DNA of 40,751 nucleotides. It comes from Chloroflexota bacterium (lineage in GTDB: Bacteria > Chloroflexota > Dehalococcoidia > Dehalococcoidales > JAFGLR01). The stretch is taken from the NCBI GenBank assembly GCA_016210585.1, contig JACQTX010000123.1, forward strand, positions 1 through 40,751, written 5' to 3'. The translations under genes and the position numbers were made by a program. Positions 32,801 through 40,706 of this stretch are shown here, piece after piece. How positions within the stretch are numbered: the first letter of the stretch is position 1; every line of letters begins with the position of its first letter. Below the pieces are notes generated by a model, which was not told the DNA's origin, did no database searches, and saw nothing but the letters and a program-made list of their open reading frames with translations.

Positions 32801-33382
32801 CTAACTGGCTTGGGCCAACAGCCTACGCCCCAAATAAACAACCACTTCCGATAACCGAATGAAGGTTATGTACTGCGAAGGAACCCCTCCAATTTCGAAT
32901 TGCGCAATTGCAGCGAGTTCGGGAGGCAATGAAGGGGCATAATGGGCACCGCCAAGCTTGTTGGCGAACAGCTTCAGCAGCTGTTCCCCAGAAACCTTTA
33001 CCCCTCTGACGACCAACTGTGTCGATGATAGCCATTGCGCCATTGTGACTTTGTTGTGGAATGGAGGCCCTTCACTGGTGGCTCTAATCGAATCACCTGA
33101 CCATTGAATTCGAGTCGGGCCCAATATCCGGGCAATCTCCTCGTTGTCCAAGAAGCCCAATGGGATACTGTAGAATTCCAACGGAAAATTCCTTTGCTTG
33201 GCAAGATCCAAAAGCAAAGGGGTCTGCCCACTTGAAACAAGCAGGGACCGAAGTTGACCTACAACAGGCAATAAGTGGGCTAGCTCTTGCGTCTCCGCTG
33301 TGGCCCGTAGCCCCTGTTCTATTACCACCAGGGCTTGTCGAAGCTCTTCAAGCCTCTGCTGTTGGGTCTTCGGGATGTGCAT
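32801..33382 (-). CDS. Hypothetical protein, about 193 residues
   Basis: It starts at an ATG with TAGGAG upstream. The N-terminus (about 1-50) is a probable coiled coil (KTQQQRLEELRQALVVIEQG). The rest is mixed alpha/beta without membrane segments or Cys, including LGFLDNEEIARILGPTRI and a C-terminal ITFIRLSEVVVYLGRRLL. No known family was recognised. It is a single gene, flanked by hicBA and folE, with an unusual palindrome in its promoter region. Confidence 0.55.
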   Translation of the reverse strand: MHIPKTQQQRLEELRQALVVIEQGLRATAETQELAHLLPVVGQLRSLLVSSGQTPLLLDLAKQRNFPLEFYSIPLGFLDNEEIARILGPTRIQWSGDSIRATSEGPPFHNKVTMAQWLSSTQLVVRGVKVSGEQLLKLFANKLGGAHYAPSLPPELAAIAQFEIGGVPSQYITFIRLSEVVVYLGRRLLAQAS

Positions 33383-33408
33383 TCAATAAGCTCCTAATGA
33401 CTTTGCAG

Positions 33409-33424
33409 AACATATATATATGTT
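33409..33424. promoter_or_regulatory. Perfect 16-bp palindrome upstream of the hypothetical gene
   Basis: AACATATATATATGTT is its own complement and lies 27 bases upstream of the ATG at 33382, where a promoter or operator would sit. It could bind a dimeric regulator or be a -10 region. Confidence 0.4.
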
Positions 33425-33506
33425 GTGACGTGAACTAATACCTCGCCAATTCCGTCTTGCTGCTCGCAGAAGTTCCGCAACCGTTTGGAGAGTAGCTTCT
33501 TTTCCC

Positions 33507-34073
33507 CTACTTCCCCTGTATCAGCGAGAAGAATTCGGCACGGGTCTCGGCCTTGTTGCGGAAGGCACCGCGAATGGCGGAGGTCACGATGCTGCTGCCC
33601 GGCTTCTTGACGCCGCGCATTATCATGCACATGTGCTCCCCTTGCACTACAACGGCCACGCCCGCCGGGTGAAGCCCGTTCATAATAGCATCGGCAATCT
33701 CGGTGGTCATGCGCTCCTGCACCTGCGGCCGCCGGGCAACGGTCTCTACGACGCGGGCCAGCTTGCTGATGCCCACAATCCGCCCGCTGAAGTCGGGCAG
33801 GTAGCCGATATGCACGGAGCCGTAAAAGGGCAAAAGATGATGCTCGCACATCGAATAGAAGGGGATGTCCCGCACAATCACCATCTCCTGGTGCCCCTCT
33901 TCATAGCCGACGGTCAGGTCCTCTTTCGGGTCCTTGCCCAGGCCGGAAAAAAGCTCGGCATACATGTCCGCAATGCGCCGCGGCGTTTCCGCCATGCCCT
34001 GCCGGTTGGGGTCCTCTCCGATGGCCTTGATGATTTCCGTCACAGCCGCCCTGATTCTGGCTTCATCCAACAC
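33507..34073 (-). CDS. folE: GTP cyclohydrolase I
   Basis: A 188-residue enzyme that turns GTP into dihydroneopterin triphosphate, the first step of folate (and some queuosine-type) synthesis. Zinc ligands are present: Cys76 and His79 in FYSMCEHHLLPFYG and Cys149 in GEHMCMIMRG. Further conserved parts are RPQVQERMT and RGAFRN. The GTG at 34073 has GGAG seven bases upstream. No other folate gene lies in the window. Confidence 0.95.
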   Translation of the reverse strand: MLDEARIRAAVTEIIKAIGEDPNRQGMAETPRRIADMYAELFSGLGKDPKEDLTVGYEEGHQEMVIVRDIPFYSMCEHHLLPFYGSVHIGYLPDFSGRIVGISKLARVVETVARRPQVQERMTTEIADAIMNGLHPAGVAVVVQGEHMCMIMRGVKKPGSSIVTSAIRGAFRNKAETRAEFFSLIQGK

Positions 34074-34124
34074 TTTCTGTCTCCTTCAAAACTCGTATAA
34101 ACGCGTTATCTGATGCTCCGTAAC

Positions 34125-34172
34125 TGTCAAAGCGAACGCATTCCGCCCGAGGCGGCAGCCGAAGCACTCACT
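34125..34172. repeat. REP/MITE-like repeat, degenerate partial copy 6
   Basis: TGTCAAAGCGAACGCATTCC, a short hairpin (CCGCCCGAGGCGG) and GAAGCACTCAC resemble the left half of the other copies with several changes. Its outer end, read on the minus strand, gives TTGACA, which might serve as a -35 for folE. Confidence 0.45.
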
Positions 34173-34321
34173 GAATAGTCCGCCAAACGCAATTCTACCA
34201 CACCATGTTGAGACTTTCATCGGGCTAAAGATAAGCGGAGCGTAAGTCCCACCTGAGTAACTTGTCTTTGTTAGAAGAAGGATAGACTCCGTCTCTCCCT
34301 GAGAGGATGGAAAACCTGCCC

Positions 34322-34377
34322 TTGACAGTATTATTACACGTCTGTTAAACTATTTACATGGGCTATATAGTTCATGT
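34322..34377 (+). promoter_or_regulatory. Promoter and likely MarR operator
   Basis: TTGACA (34322-34327), an 18-base spacer and TAAACT (34346-34351). Over and after the -10 are AACTAT (34348-34353) with ATAGTT (34367-34372), and ACATG (34356-34360) with CATGT (34373-34377), two overlapping inverted repeats. MarR proteins usually bind such sites to control their own operon. Outside this and the repeat at 34125, the 34074-34431 gap holds nothing recognisable. Confidence 0.55.
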
Positions 34378-34431
34378 TAGATAACATAATCCGGGAACGA
34401 TGAATATCTACGTGAAGGGGGTGAAGCTCTT

Positions 34432-34884
34432 ATGGACAAGGCCGAGCTGATAAGAGAGATTCTGGGGTTTCAGCACCGTTTGAGCCGGGCGCTGAAGCAG
34501 CATATACCTGATGTCTGGATGGACTTGAATCTCACGATCCCACAGCTAAAGAGCTTGCTTTTTATCGCCGGCCAGGGGGTCACCAATTTCTCCAAGCTGG
34601 CAGCCGCTTTGAGGGTGACCCCGTCCAACGTGACCGGCATCGTGGACAGGCTTGTCGAACAGGGGCTGGTCACCCGCCAGGAGAACCCTGAAGACCGCCG
34701 CATGCAGGTACTGAGGGTGACGGAGAAGGGGGAGGCTATGGTGACAAACCTCAGAGAAAGGGCGATGGGTCATCTCGCAGAGGTCCTCGGCAGGCTTACG
34801 GTAGAGGAGCTTGCCAGTGTAAGCGCGGGCCTCAAACTGCTCGTCAGGGCGGCGGAAACAATCGAAGGAGAAAGGCCAGGATGA
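34432..34884 (+). CDS. MarR-family transcriptional regulator
   Basis: A 150-residue winged-helix protein. The helix-turn-helix is at about 50-85 (TNFSKLAAALRVTPSNVTGI) and the wing follows (RQENPEDRRMQVLRVTEKG), with DRR as the typical wing motif. The N- and C-terminal helices form the dimer. AAGGGGGTG lies upstream of the ATG. It overlaps the next gene by four bases and likely represses the efflux operon until a ligand binds. Confidence 0.93.
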   Translation: MDKAELIREILGFQHRLSRALKQHIPDVWMDLNLTIPQLKSLLFIAGQGVTNFSKLAAALRVTPSNVTGIVDRLVEQGLVTRQENPEDRRMQVLRVTEKGEAMVTNLRERAMGHLAEVLGRLTVEELASVSAGLKLLVRAAETIEGERPG

Positions 34885-35861
34885 GCACAATAGATGTCCG
34901 GGGACTGTCCCGAAACTTCGGGGGGCTAAAGGCTGTTGACGAAATATCTTTTCAGGTCAACGAAGGTGAAATCTTCGGCTTCCTGGGACCGAACGGGGCC
35001 GGCAAGACAACTACTATTAATATGCTTTGCACTCTGCTGAAGCCGACCAGTGGCAGCGCCACTGTTAACGGGTATGACGTGGTCCGGCAACGCAGTCAGG
35101 TCCGGCGCGGTATTGGCCTGGTCTTTCAAGACCCCACCCTTGACGAGTATCTGAGTGCCGAACAAAACCTGCGCTTCCATGCTTACGCCTACAAGATTCC
35201 CAGGGAAAGCCAGGAGAAACGGATTAGCGAGCTACTGGAGCTGGTGGACCTGGCCGACCGCCGCAAGAGCAAGGTGCACGTTTTCTCCGGAGGCATGAAA
35301 CGGAGGTTGGAGATTGCCCGGGGGCTACTGCATAACCCACGTGTCCTCTTCCTTGACGAACCTACCCTGGGCCTGGACCCGCAGACCCGCCGCCATATCT
35401 GGGACTACGTGTTGTCCCTGCGCCAGCAGAGCAATCTGACCATTCTCATGACGACACACTACATGGATGAAGCCGAGAACTGCGACCGCATCAGCATCAT
35501 TGACCGCGGGCGTCTTATTGCCCTGGACACGCCGGACAAGCTCAAGGACGCCGTTGGCGGAGACGTGGTGACCCTGAAAGCCGAAAACAACGAAAAGGCC
35601 TTGCTTGAGCTGAAAGAGAAGTACCAGTTGTCCCCCGTCCTGGAGAATGGCAACATAACTTTCAGCATTCCGCAAGGGGAAAAATTCCTACCCAGGTTGA
35701 TTGGCACTTTCCAGACGCCGCTCCTTTCCATCGGTGTGCGGCGGCCCACTCTCGATGATGTATTTCTCAGGCTAACCGGCCGGGCAGTCCGGGAGGAGGA
35801 GGGCGGACTCAAGGAAATGATGAAGACAATGATGAAGATGCACCAGGGGCGCGGGAGGTAA
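34881..35861 (+). CDS. ABC transporter ATP-binding protein (DrrA-like)
   Basis: A 326-residue ATPase of the drug-resistance (DrrA) type. Walker A is GPNGAGKTTT near residue 36. The signature is VFSGGMKRRLEIARG near residue 135 and Walker B VLFLDEPTLGLDPQTRR near 157. A C-terminal DrrA-type extension follows (about 220-310, FQTPLLSIGVRRPTLDDVF). It overlaps the MarR gene by four bases. With the permease that follows, it probably exports a drug or lipid-like compound. Confidence 0.93.
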   Translation: MSTIDVRGLSRNFGGLKAVDEISFQVNEGEIFGFLGPNGAGKTTTINMLCTLLKPTSGSATVNGYDVVRQRSQVRRGIGLVFQDPTLDEYLSAEQNLRFHAYAYKIPRESQEKRISELLELVDLADRRKSKVHVFSGGMKRRLEIARGLLHNPRVLFLDEPTLGLDPQTRRHIWDYVLSLRQQSNLTILMTTHYMDEAENCDRISIIDRGRLIALDTPDKLKDAVGGDVVTLKAENNEKALLELKEKYQLSPVLENGNITFSIPQGEKFLPRLIGTFQTPLLSIGVRRPTLDDVFLRLTGRAVREEEGGLKEMMKTMMKMHQGRGR

Positions 35862-35864
35862 GCA

Positions 35865-36677
35865 ATGGGAGACCTGTTTCTGGGCATATGGGTGGTGGCA
35901 TACCGTGAGCTCCTCCGTTTTGTTCAGGAACGCACACGCATGCTCTCCTCTTTTGCTATGCCGCTGCTGTTTCTCGTCATTTTCGGTGCCGGCTTCAACC
36001 GTCTCATCGGGGCGCTGACGCCCGGCGTGGACTTCATCCAGTTCATGTACCCCGGCATTATCGCCATGACGGTGCTGACCAACTCGATAATGTCCGGCCT
36101 GTCTGTAGTCTGGGACCGTGAGTTCGGTTTTCTGAAGGAAATCCTGGTGGCCCCGCTCTCACGCACTGGCATCGTCCTGGGCAAGGCCGTGGGCAGTGCC
36201 ACCATATCAGTAGGGCAGGGTATTATCATGCTGGTGCTGGCGCCGCTACTCAGCGTTTCGCTCAGCCCGATGCTGGTCCTCAAGCTCATCCCGATGCTGA
36301 TAATTCTATCCGTGTCCCTGTCCGGCCTCGGTGTCCTGATAGCTTCCCGCATGCGGTCACAGCAGAGCTTTCAGATAATAGTGCAGATTATCATCTTCCC
36401 GCTGATATTTCTCTCCGGGGTATTTTTCCCCGTAAACAATGTGCCCGCCTGGCTTGAGTTCATCTCGAAGATCAACCCGCTAAGCTACGGCGTGGATGCC
36501 ATCCGCCAGATTTTCCTGAACGGGGAAATCGCCGCTGCGGGCATGGGACAGGGCTACCCTCTCGGGGTGACTGTCTTCGGGCACACTATGACCATTGTCC
36601 AGGACATGCTGCTCGTGGCCGTCCTCGGTATCGTGGTGCTCTCCCTGGCAGCATGGTCCTTCAGCCGGCAGGAGTAG
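35865..36677 (+). CDS. ABC-2 type permease (DrrB-like)
   Basis: A 270-residue membrane protein with six hydrophobic segments. The N-terminal cytoplasmic helix (ELLRFVQERTRM) and SVVWDREFGFLKEILVAPLSR, the conserved coupling loop, are those of DrrB-type permeases. FFPVNNVPAWLEFISKINP, near the end, is the typical ABC-2 motif. It starts three bases after the ATPase stop and forms the transporter with it. Confidence 0.92.
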   Translation: MGDLFLGIWVVAYRELLRFVQERTRMLSSFAMPLLFLVIFGAGFNRLIGALTPGVDFIQFMYPGIIAMTVLTNSIMSGLSVVWDREFGFLKEILVAPLSRTGIVLGKAVGSATISVGQGIIMLVLAPLLSVSLSPMLVLKLIPMLIILSVSLSGLGVLIASRMRSQQSFQIIVQIIIFPLIFLSGVFFPVNNVPAWLEFISKINPLSYGVDAIRQIFLNGEIAAAGMGQGYPLGVTVFGHTMTIVQDMLLVAVLGIVVLSLAAWSFSRQE

Positions 36678-36737
36678 AGAGATGACAGCAAGTGCTGACG
36701 CGGCATACCGTGTTCCCACGGTCCTTTATTCAAAACG

Positions 36738-36834
36738 CTCAGAGCTTGTGAACTTATTACAAGGCACCGAATTTGGTCTCCTCTCCCATCAAGGGAGAGG
36801 GAACGATTAGGATCATTTCTTCACAAGCTCTCAG
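36738..36834. mobile_element. Short transposon derivative (MITE-like), copy B, internally deleted
   Basis: A 97-base inverted copy of the element at 31460-31644. All 97 bases match copy A. The 88-base difference is exactly the distance between the two GGGAGAGG copies in A, leaving one in B. It sits just after the ABC-2 permease gene. Confidence 0.78.
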
Positions 36835-36860
36835 GGCGAGCGGGATAGAACAACCTGCTA

Positions 36861-37166
36861 CTAACATTTGCTTGCGTCACCAAGGCTTGCCAGTGCCGCG
36901 GCCACACAGTGCTGGCAGAATAGTCCTGTCCTGGTGCAGCTACACTTCCAGGTCAGACCGTCTTCTGTAGAGCGCAGCTCTACCCTCCGGCGCTGGCCAC
37001 CTGCCGGTCGCACCTTCGCAATGACGGATAACGGGCTGGACTCGATAAGCTCTACGCCACCGCCTTCGGCTATTTCCTGGCCAAGCCGGAGGTTGGAGGG
37101 CGTAGCCAGGGTATGAATGGCTTTCGGGTTAACGTAGTTAGCAATGGACTGCGTTTTATGGCTCAT
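36861..37166 (-). CDS. Small SWIM zinc-finger protein
   Basis: A 101-residue protein. The C-terminal part has WKCSCTRTGLFCQHCVAAAL, the CxC...CxH pattern of SWIM zinc fingers, which bind nucleic acid or protein. The N-terminal half (about 10-60) has LRLGQEIAEGGGVELI and may be a short beta domain. Two ATGs six bases apart are possible; the inner one (37166) has AGGGGGAG six bases upstream and is preferred. It lies 29 bases downstream of the SagB-type gene on the same strand and may be co-transcribed. Confidence 0.75.
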   Translation of the reverse strand: MSHKTQSIANYVNPKAIHTLATPSNLRLGQEIAEGGGVELIESSPLSVIAKVRPAGGQRRRVELRSTEDGLTWKCSCTRTGLFCQHCVAAALASLGDASKC

Positions 37167-37195
37167 ACTCATCTCCCCCTACTAAGACTTGTTCT

Positions 37196-38296
37196 CTATA
37201 AGCTGCCAGTGCTCACTATGTAGAGGGCAGCTTCCTCTTTGCCGTCAACATTCACCATCTGGTTGACCTCATTATCGAAAAAGGCGCCGATGGCGCAGGT
37301 GCCCAGTCCCAGGGAAGTGGCTGCCAGATAAAGGTTCTCAGCCAGGTGTCCCGCCTCCAGGAGAACGTAGCGGTAGGCGCGCTCCTGGTACTTCCACCGG
37401 GTGCGCTGGAAGATAGCCGTTATCACAAAGACCACACTCGCCCCCAGGACCATGTCTTGCCCTGCAGTGGCCATGAGCAGGGTGGTGCGGAAATCCCCCT
37501 CTTTGATGGTGTCCAGGGAGTGGTCGGCGGGACGGTAGTGATAGACGCCGCTGGCCAGGCCTTCGACTCTGTTGACCACCGGATAGATCTCGAGAGGGTA
37601 GAGGGCGCCCGCCGAGGGACTGGCCCGCAGAGGGTAGGACGGCTCGGTAATGCCGTAGGCAGAACGGAGAAGGAGAGATAGCTGTGCCAGTGACAGAGGT
37701 CTGCCGGAGTAGTCCCGGATGGAGCGTCTCTTCTGGATGGCCTCCTCCACATACAGCCCGCGATACTGGAGCTCACCGGGCAGGGCCACACGTGGCGCCG
37801 AGGGATACTCCTTGTAAAGGGGCGGCTGGCCGCCCCACTGGAAGGGCTTGCTCAGAATGCCACCCATGCCCGGCTTGCTCCATTGGTGATAGGCCAGCCC
37901 CAGGTCAACCTCCTCCGGCTGTAGCGGCAACCTCCCCAGTGGCAACCACCGTCCCAGGACAAAGCCGGCCACGCCCGCTATCCCCGCAGACAGAAAGACC
38001 CGCCGCGACAGTATCGGTGACTTTGCCCGCTCCGGCAACCTTGCTCCGGCTGGCCCCACGGCGGACACCGGCCTGTGAATGCGTCCTCGGAAGGCTGACT
38101 TCAAGCGGGCACATAGCTGCGGCCACCTGGTGATGATATGCCATATGGCCAGCACCAGCAGGGAGTAGGCACTATAGCGATGGAACACGCTGCGCGGGAT
38201 GCCCAGGTAGTCAGCCATCAGGCCGGTCACGCCGGTGGCCATCACCACAAGCAAAAGTAAAAGGGTAATTGCCAGGTCAAACCGCCGGTACCACAT
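37196..38296 (-). CDS. Membrane cytochrome-b-like domain fused to SagB-type nitroreductase
   Basis: A 366-residue fusion. Residues 1-60 have two membrane segments (about 8-28 and 42-56) with His39 and His53, like a small cytochrome b or DUF4405-type domain. A third hydrophobic stretch (about 100-119) follows LSRRVFLS, a twin-arginine-like motif. The rest (about 165-366) is a SagB-type nitroreductase domain: QKRRSIRDYSGRPLSLAQLS, SPSAGALYPLEIY and LEAGHLAENLYLAATSLGLG are diagnostic FMN-binding parts. The ATG at 38296 has GGAGG seven bases before it; the longer frame to 38317 is rejected. It could move electrons from the membrane to an FMN reductase; the substrate is unknown. Confidence 0.85.
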   Translation of the reverse strand: MWYRRFDLAITLLLLLVVMATGVTGLMADYLGIPRSVFHRYSAYSLLVLAIWHIITRWPQLCARLKSAFRGRIHRPVSAVGPAGARLPERAKSPILSRRVFLSAGIAGVAGFVLGRWLPLGRLPLQPEEVDLGLAYHQWSKPGMGGILSKPFQWGGQPPLYKEYPSAPRVALPGELQYRGLYVEEAIQKRRSIRDYSGRPLSLAQLSLLLRSAYGITEPSYPLRASPSAGALYPLEIYPVVNRVEGLASGVYHYRPADHSLDTIKEGDFRTTLLMATAGQDMVLGASVVFVITAIFQRTRWKYQERAYRYVLLEAGHLAENLYLAATSLGLGTCAIGAFFDNEVNQMVNVDGKEEAALYIVSTGSL

Positions 38297-38334
38297 CGCG
38301 CCACCTCCGCAGTTCACGGAAATCTATGAGGTAT

Positions 38335-38406
38335 CGAAACAATCTCACACGATATGGGCATGGGATTGCCGCGTCGTCCTTCGGCTGAAGGACTTCTCGC
38401 AATGGC
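38335..38406. repeat. REP/MITE-like repeat, partial copy 7
   Basis: GAAACAATCTCACACGATAT, then CATGGGATTGCC and CTTCTCGCAATGGC match the right two-thirds of copy 1 at 1331, in the same orientation. The left end is missing. Confidence 0.65.
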
Positions 38407-38436
38407 TTCTATACGCTAATTCCTGAAGCGTCTGTC

Positions 38437-39798
38437 TTAGCCCAGTGCCTTTGCCAGAGCACTTTGTGCGGAGCGGACAGCACCTTCCATGAACCCCTGA
38501 AAATCGGAGAAGGCCTCCCCACAGATGTGCACGTTCTGCGGGAGACCTTCCGCCAGCGAGAAGGCCTCAAGCTGCTCGCTGACCTCCCAGGGCTTGACGC
38601 CGGCCCGCCACAGGTGAACGCCGGCCCGGTAAGGCTGCCTTGTCCAGTCCCTTATGCCGTAAGCTATCACATTCTCCGCACTGGTCTTTATCCGCTCCGC
38701 AAATACCAGGGGCAACCTCTGGTCAATCCCTATTTCCGCTTTATCATGGCAAAGAGAGGTGACATATCCCTTCCAGAAGTTGATACTGGGCCGGTCACAA
38801 TAGGCCATCACCATGCCCTTGTTGTCCTGTTTGTAGTAATGCAGCTCCCGTGCCGGGAAGCCTTGCACGCCCCGATTCGGGAGATTCTCGTCCCACCATG
38901 GCTCCCTGACCACGAAGAAACACTTCAAAAGGGGTATCTCTATGACCGAGTCCAGCAACGCCCGGATACTGTCCGGAATCCCCGTAATTCTCTTAACTGA
39001 GTAAGGCGGTATGGCCAGGATGACCTGACTGGCGGTGACCTTTCCGGTATCGAAAGTCAGCGTTAACCGCTTCCTACCGGAAGGAGCGATAGCTCGCAGG
39101 GAATGCCGGGTATAGACCGGTATGCCTTTGTCCTTCACCTTCGCCAGCATCCGGTCGGTAATAAGCTGCATGCCGCCCTTTACCCCCTTCAGGTGCGGGC
39201 TCATTTGCAGCATTTTCACCCAGGTTATCATCGAGCCGGCGACCCCTGGGTTCTCGTGAATTTCATGGTAGAAGCTGCCGTCCGCCATAATATATTTTAT
39301 GGCATCGTAGCTGATCACATCGCTAAATGCTTGCCATATGCCCTGCTTCCAGAGGCAGCGGCCACGGTGTCTGCCTTCGCGCCGGGCATGCTCCAACTCT
39401 TCATCTGTCATGGCCATCATCTCGGCGTCTGTTTTGTGCAACACACGAGCAATGGCATGAGCATAAAGCTCAAGGGCGTTCATACCTTTCTCACGCCTGC
39501 TGAGAGCGTATTGCCGCCGTTGCACCGCCGGTGGCGAGCTATACTCCGGAAAAGGCTCTGTCTCCAGCCCAAGCTCTTCCAGAAGAGCCTTCATCATGTG
39601 TTGCCTGTCCGGGTCAAACCGCATCGAGCCGTATTCTGCCTGAAACCCCGCTGTGTCCACGGTCTCGAGTTTCCCGCCGACTCGCTCCGAGGCCTCGAAA
39701 AGGGCTATGCTTGGCCCAGGAGGTGCGCGCAGGCAGCAATAAAGCCCGGCAATGCCGCCGCCGACCACCGCGATATCGTAATGCTCAAGTGTCTTCAT
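38437..39798 (-). CDS. FAD-dependent amine oxidase family protein
   Basis: A 453-residue flavoprotein. The N-terminus has DIAVVGGGIAGLYCC (dinucleotide fold, about 8-22), a conserved Glu in LFEASERVGGKLET, and GSMRFDPDRQHM. The C-terminus (HICGEAFSDFQGFMEGAVRS) is the FAD-closing motif of monoamine oxidases and related carotenoid-type oxidoreductases. The frame is open to 39891, but the ATG at 39798 with GGGAGTGGAG upstream gives the family start. It likely oxidises an amine or a related compound in the cytoplasm; the substrate is not readable. It is divergent from nth across 64 bases. Confidence 0.88.
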   Translation of the reverse strand: MKTLEHYDIAVVGGGIAGLYCCLRAPPGPSIALFEASERVGGKLETVDTAGFQAEYGSMRFDPDRQHMMKALLEELGLETEPFPEYSSPPAVQRRQYALSRREKGMNALELYAHAIARVLHKTDAEMMAMTDEELEHARREGRHRGRCLWKQGIWQAFSDVISYDAIKYIMADGSFYHEIHENPGVAGSMITWVKMLQMSPHLKGVKGGMQLITDRMLAKVKDKGIPVYTRHSLRAIAPSGRKRLTLTFDTGKVTASQVILAIPPYSVKRITGIPDSIRALLDSVIEIPLLKCFFVVREPWWDENLPNRGVQGFPARELHYYKQDNKGMVMAYCDRPSINFWKGYVTSLCHDKAEIGIDQRLPLVFAERIKTSAENVIAYGIRDWTRQPYRAGVHLWRAGVKPWEVSEQLEAFSLAEGLPQNVHICGEAFSDFQGFMEGAVRSAQSALAKALG

Positions 39799-39862
39799 GC
39801 TCTCCACTCCCGGTCGGTAGCTTCTTTCCATGTTCCCCTTTTCTGTGCTAACATCATGGCAT

Positions 39863-40522
39863 ATGTCCCAACCACGTATCAAGCGCATCATCGAACTATT
39901 GGCTGGCGACTATGGCGCACCGGTCTGGGTGCCGGACCATGAACCGGTGGCTACCCTCATCCAGACCATCCTCTCGCAGAATACATCAGACACAAACTCT
40001 CACAGGGCGTTCCAATCTCTCATGAAGGCTTTTCCGGACTGGGAGACAATGGCTGAGGCTGATGTCGCGGAGATTGAGACAGCTATCAAAGTCGGCGGCC
40101 TGGCCAACATCAAAGCGGCGCGCCTCAAAGAGGTGCTCATACGGATAAAGGAGGCACGCGACAGGATTAACCTGGACTTCCTGGAGAAGCTCTCCATTAA
40201 CGAAGCCAGGGAGTGGCTAAAACAGCTTCCCGGCGTGGGCACCAAGACCGCTAGCTGTGTGCTCCTCTTCTCGCTGGGTAAGCCGTCCCTGCCAGTGGAC
40301 ACGCATATCTACCGTGTCTCCGTAAGGCTGGGGCTTGTCCCGGCGACAGCATCGGTGGAAAAGGCCCATGAGCTTCTCGGGGACTTGGTCCCGGCCGACT
40401 ACGTTTACCAGTTTCACGTACTGACGATTGAGCATGGCCGGAGGGTCTGCAAAGCGCGGCGGCCACTCTGTCACGAATGTGTGCTGCAAAAGCTCTGTCC
40501 CAGCTACGGCCAGTTTCATTGA
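39863..40522 (+). CDS. nth: Endonuclease III (DNA glycosylase/AP lyase)
   Basis: A 219-residue base-excision repair enzyme that removes oxidised pyrimidines. The helix-hairpin-helix reads LPGVGTKTASCVLL with catalytic Lys128, and Asp146 lies in LPVDTHIYR. Four Cys (196, 203, 206, 212) in the C-X6-C-X2-C-X5-C pattern hold a [4Fe-4S] cluster. The frame begins at 39830, but the ATG at 39863 gives the normal N-terminus. It has no clear ribosome site, and a -10-like TAACAT close by suggests a leaderless mRNA. Confidence 0.94.
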   Translation: MSQPRIKRIIELLAGDYGAPVWVPDHEPVATLIQTILSQNTSDTNSHRAFQSLMKAFPDWETMAEADVAEIETAIKVGGLANIKAARLKEVLIRIKEARDRINLDFLEKLSINEAREWLKQLPGVGTKTASCVLLFSLGKPSLPVDTHIYRVSVRLGLVPATASVEKAHELLGDLVPADYVYQFHVLTIEHGRRVCKARRPLCHECVLQKLCPSYGQFH

Positions 40523-40530
40523 AAAGCTTG

Positions 40531-40607
40531 GTAGGGTAGGCGTAACCCACCATTAGTAGTTGGGGTTGGGTTTCGTCTCGTTTTCATCTCGACTACACCC
40601 ACCCTAC
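40531..40607. repeat. Palindromic repeat GTAGGGT / ACCCTAC
   Basis: GTAGGGT (40531-40537) and ACCCTAC (40601-40607) are inverted, and inner blocks (GTAACCCACC and GGTTGGGTTT) could also pair. It begins eight bases after nth and may be a repeat or part of the left end of the IS element. Confidence 0.45.
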
Positions 40608-40645
40608 GACACTACGATACCGAGTGTCATTGATTATATGAAAAC

Positions 40646-40706
40646 GCTGCGATTCTCCTAAAATATTGGTGGTAACGAAAAATAGAAAAGGAGGAGTAAT
40701 CGCAGC
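40646..40706 (+). promoter_or_regulatory. Hairpin hiding the ribosome site of the transposase
   Basis: GCTGCGATTCTCCT (40646-40659) pairs with AGGAGTAATCGCAGC (40692-40706), with one base bulged. The second arm holds the Shine-Dalgarno AGGAG and touches the ATG at 40707. When formed, it would block translation. It lies in the non-coding left end of an IS110-family element. Confidence 0.6.

Noticed and set aside
32663-32854. Plus-strand frame of 63 codons near the tandem 21-bp repeats
   Set aside because: It runs across the repeats into the antisense end of the hypothetical gene, with no ribosome site and no protein-like composition.
34881-36677. MarR-ABC genes as a second haem exporter
   Set aside because: The ATPase has the DrrA-type C-terminal extension and the permease is of the ABC-2 drug type. 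The true ccmA and ccmB are in the ccm operon.
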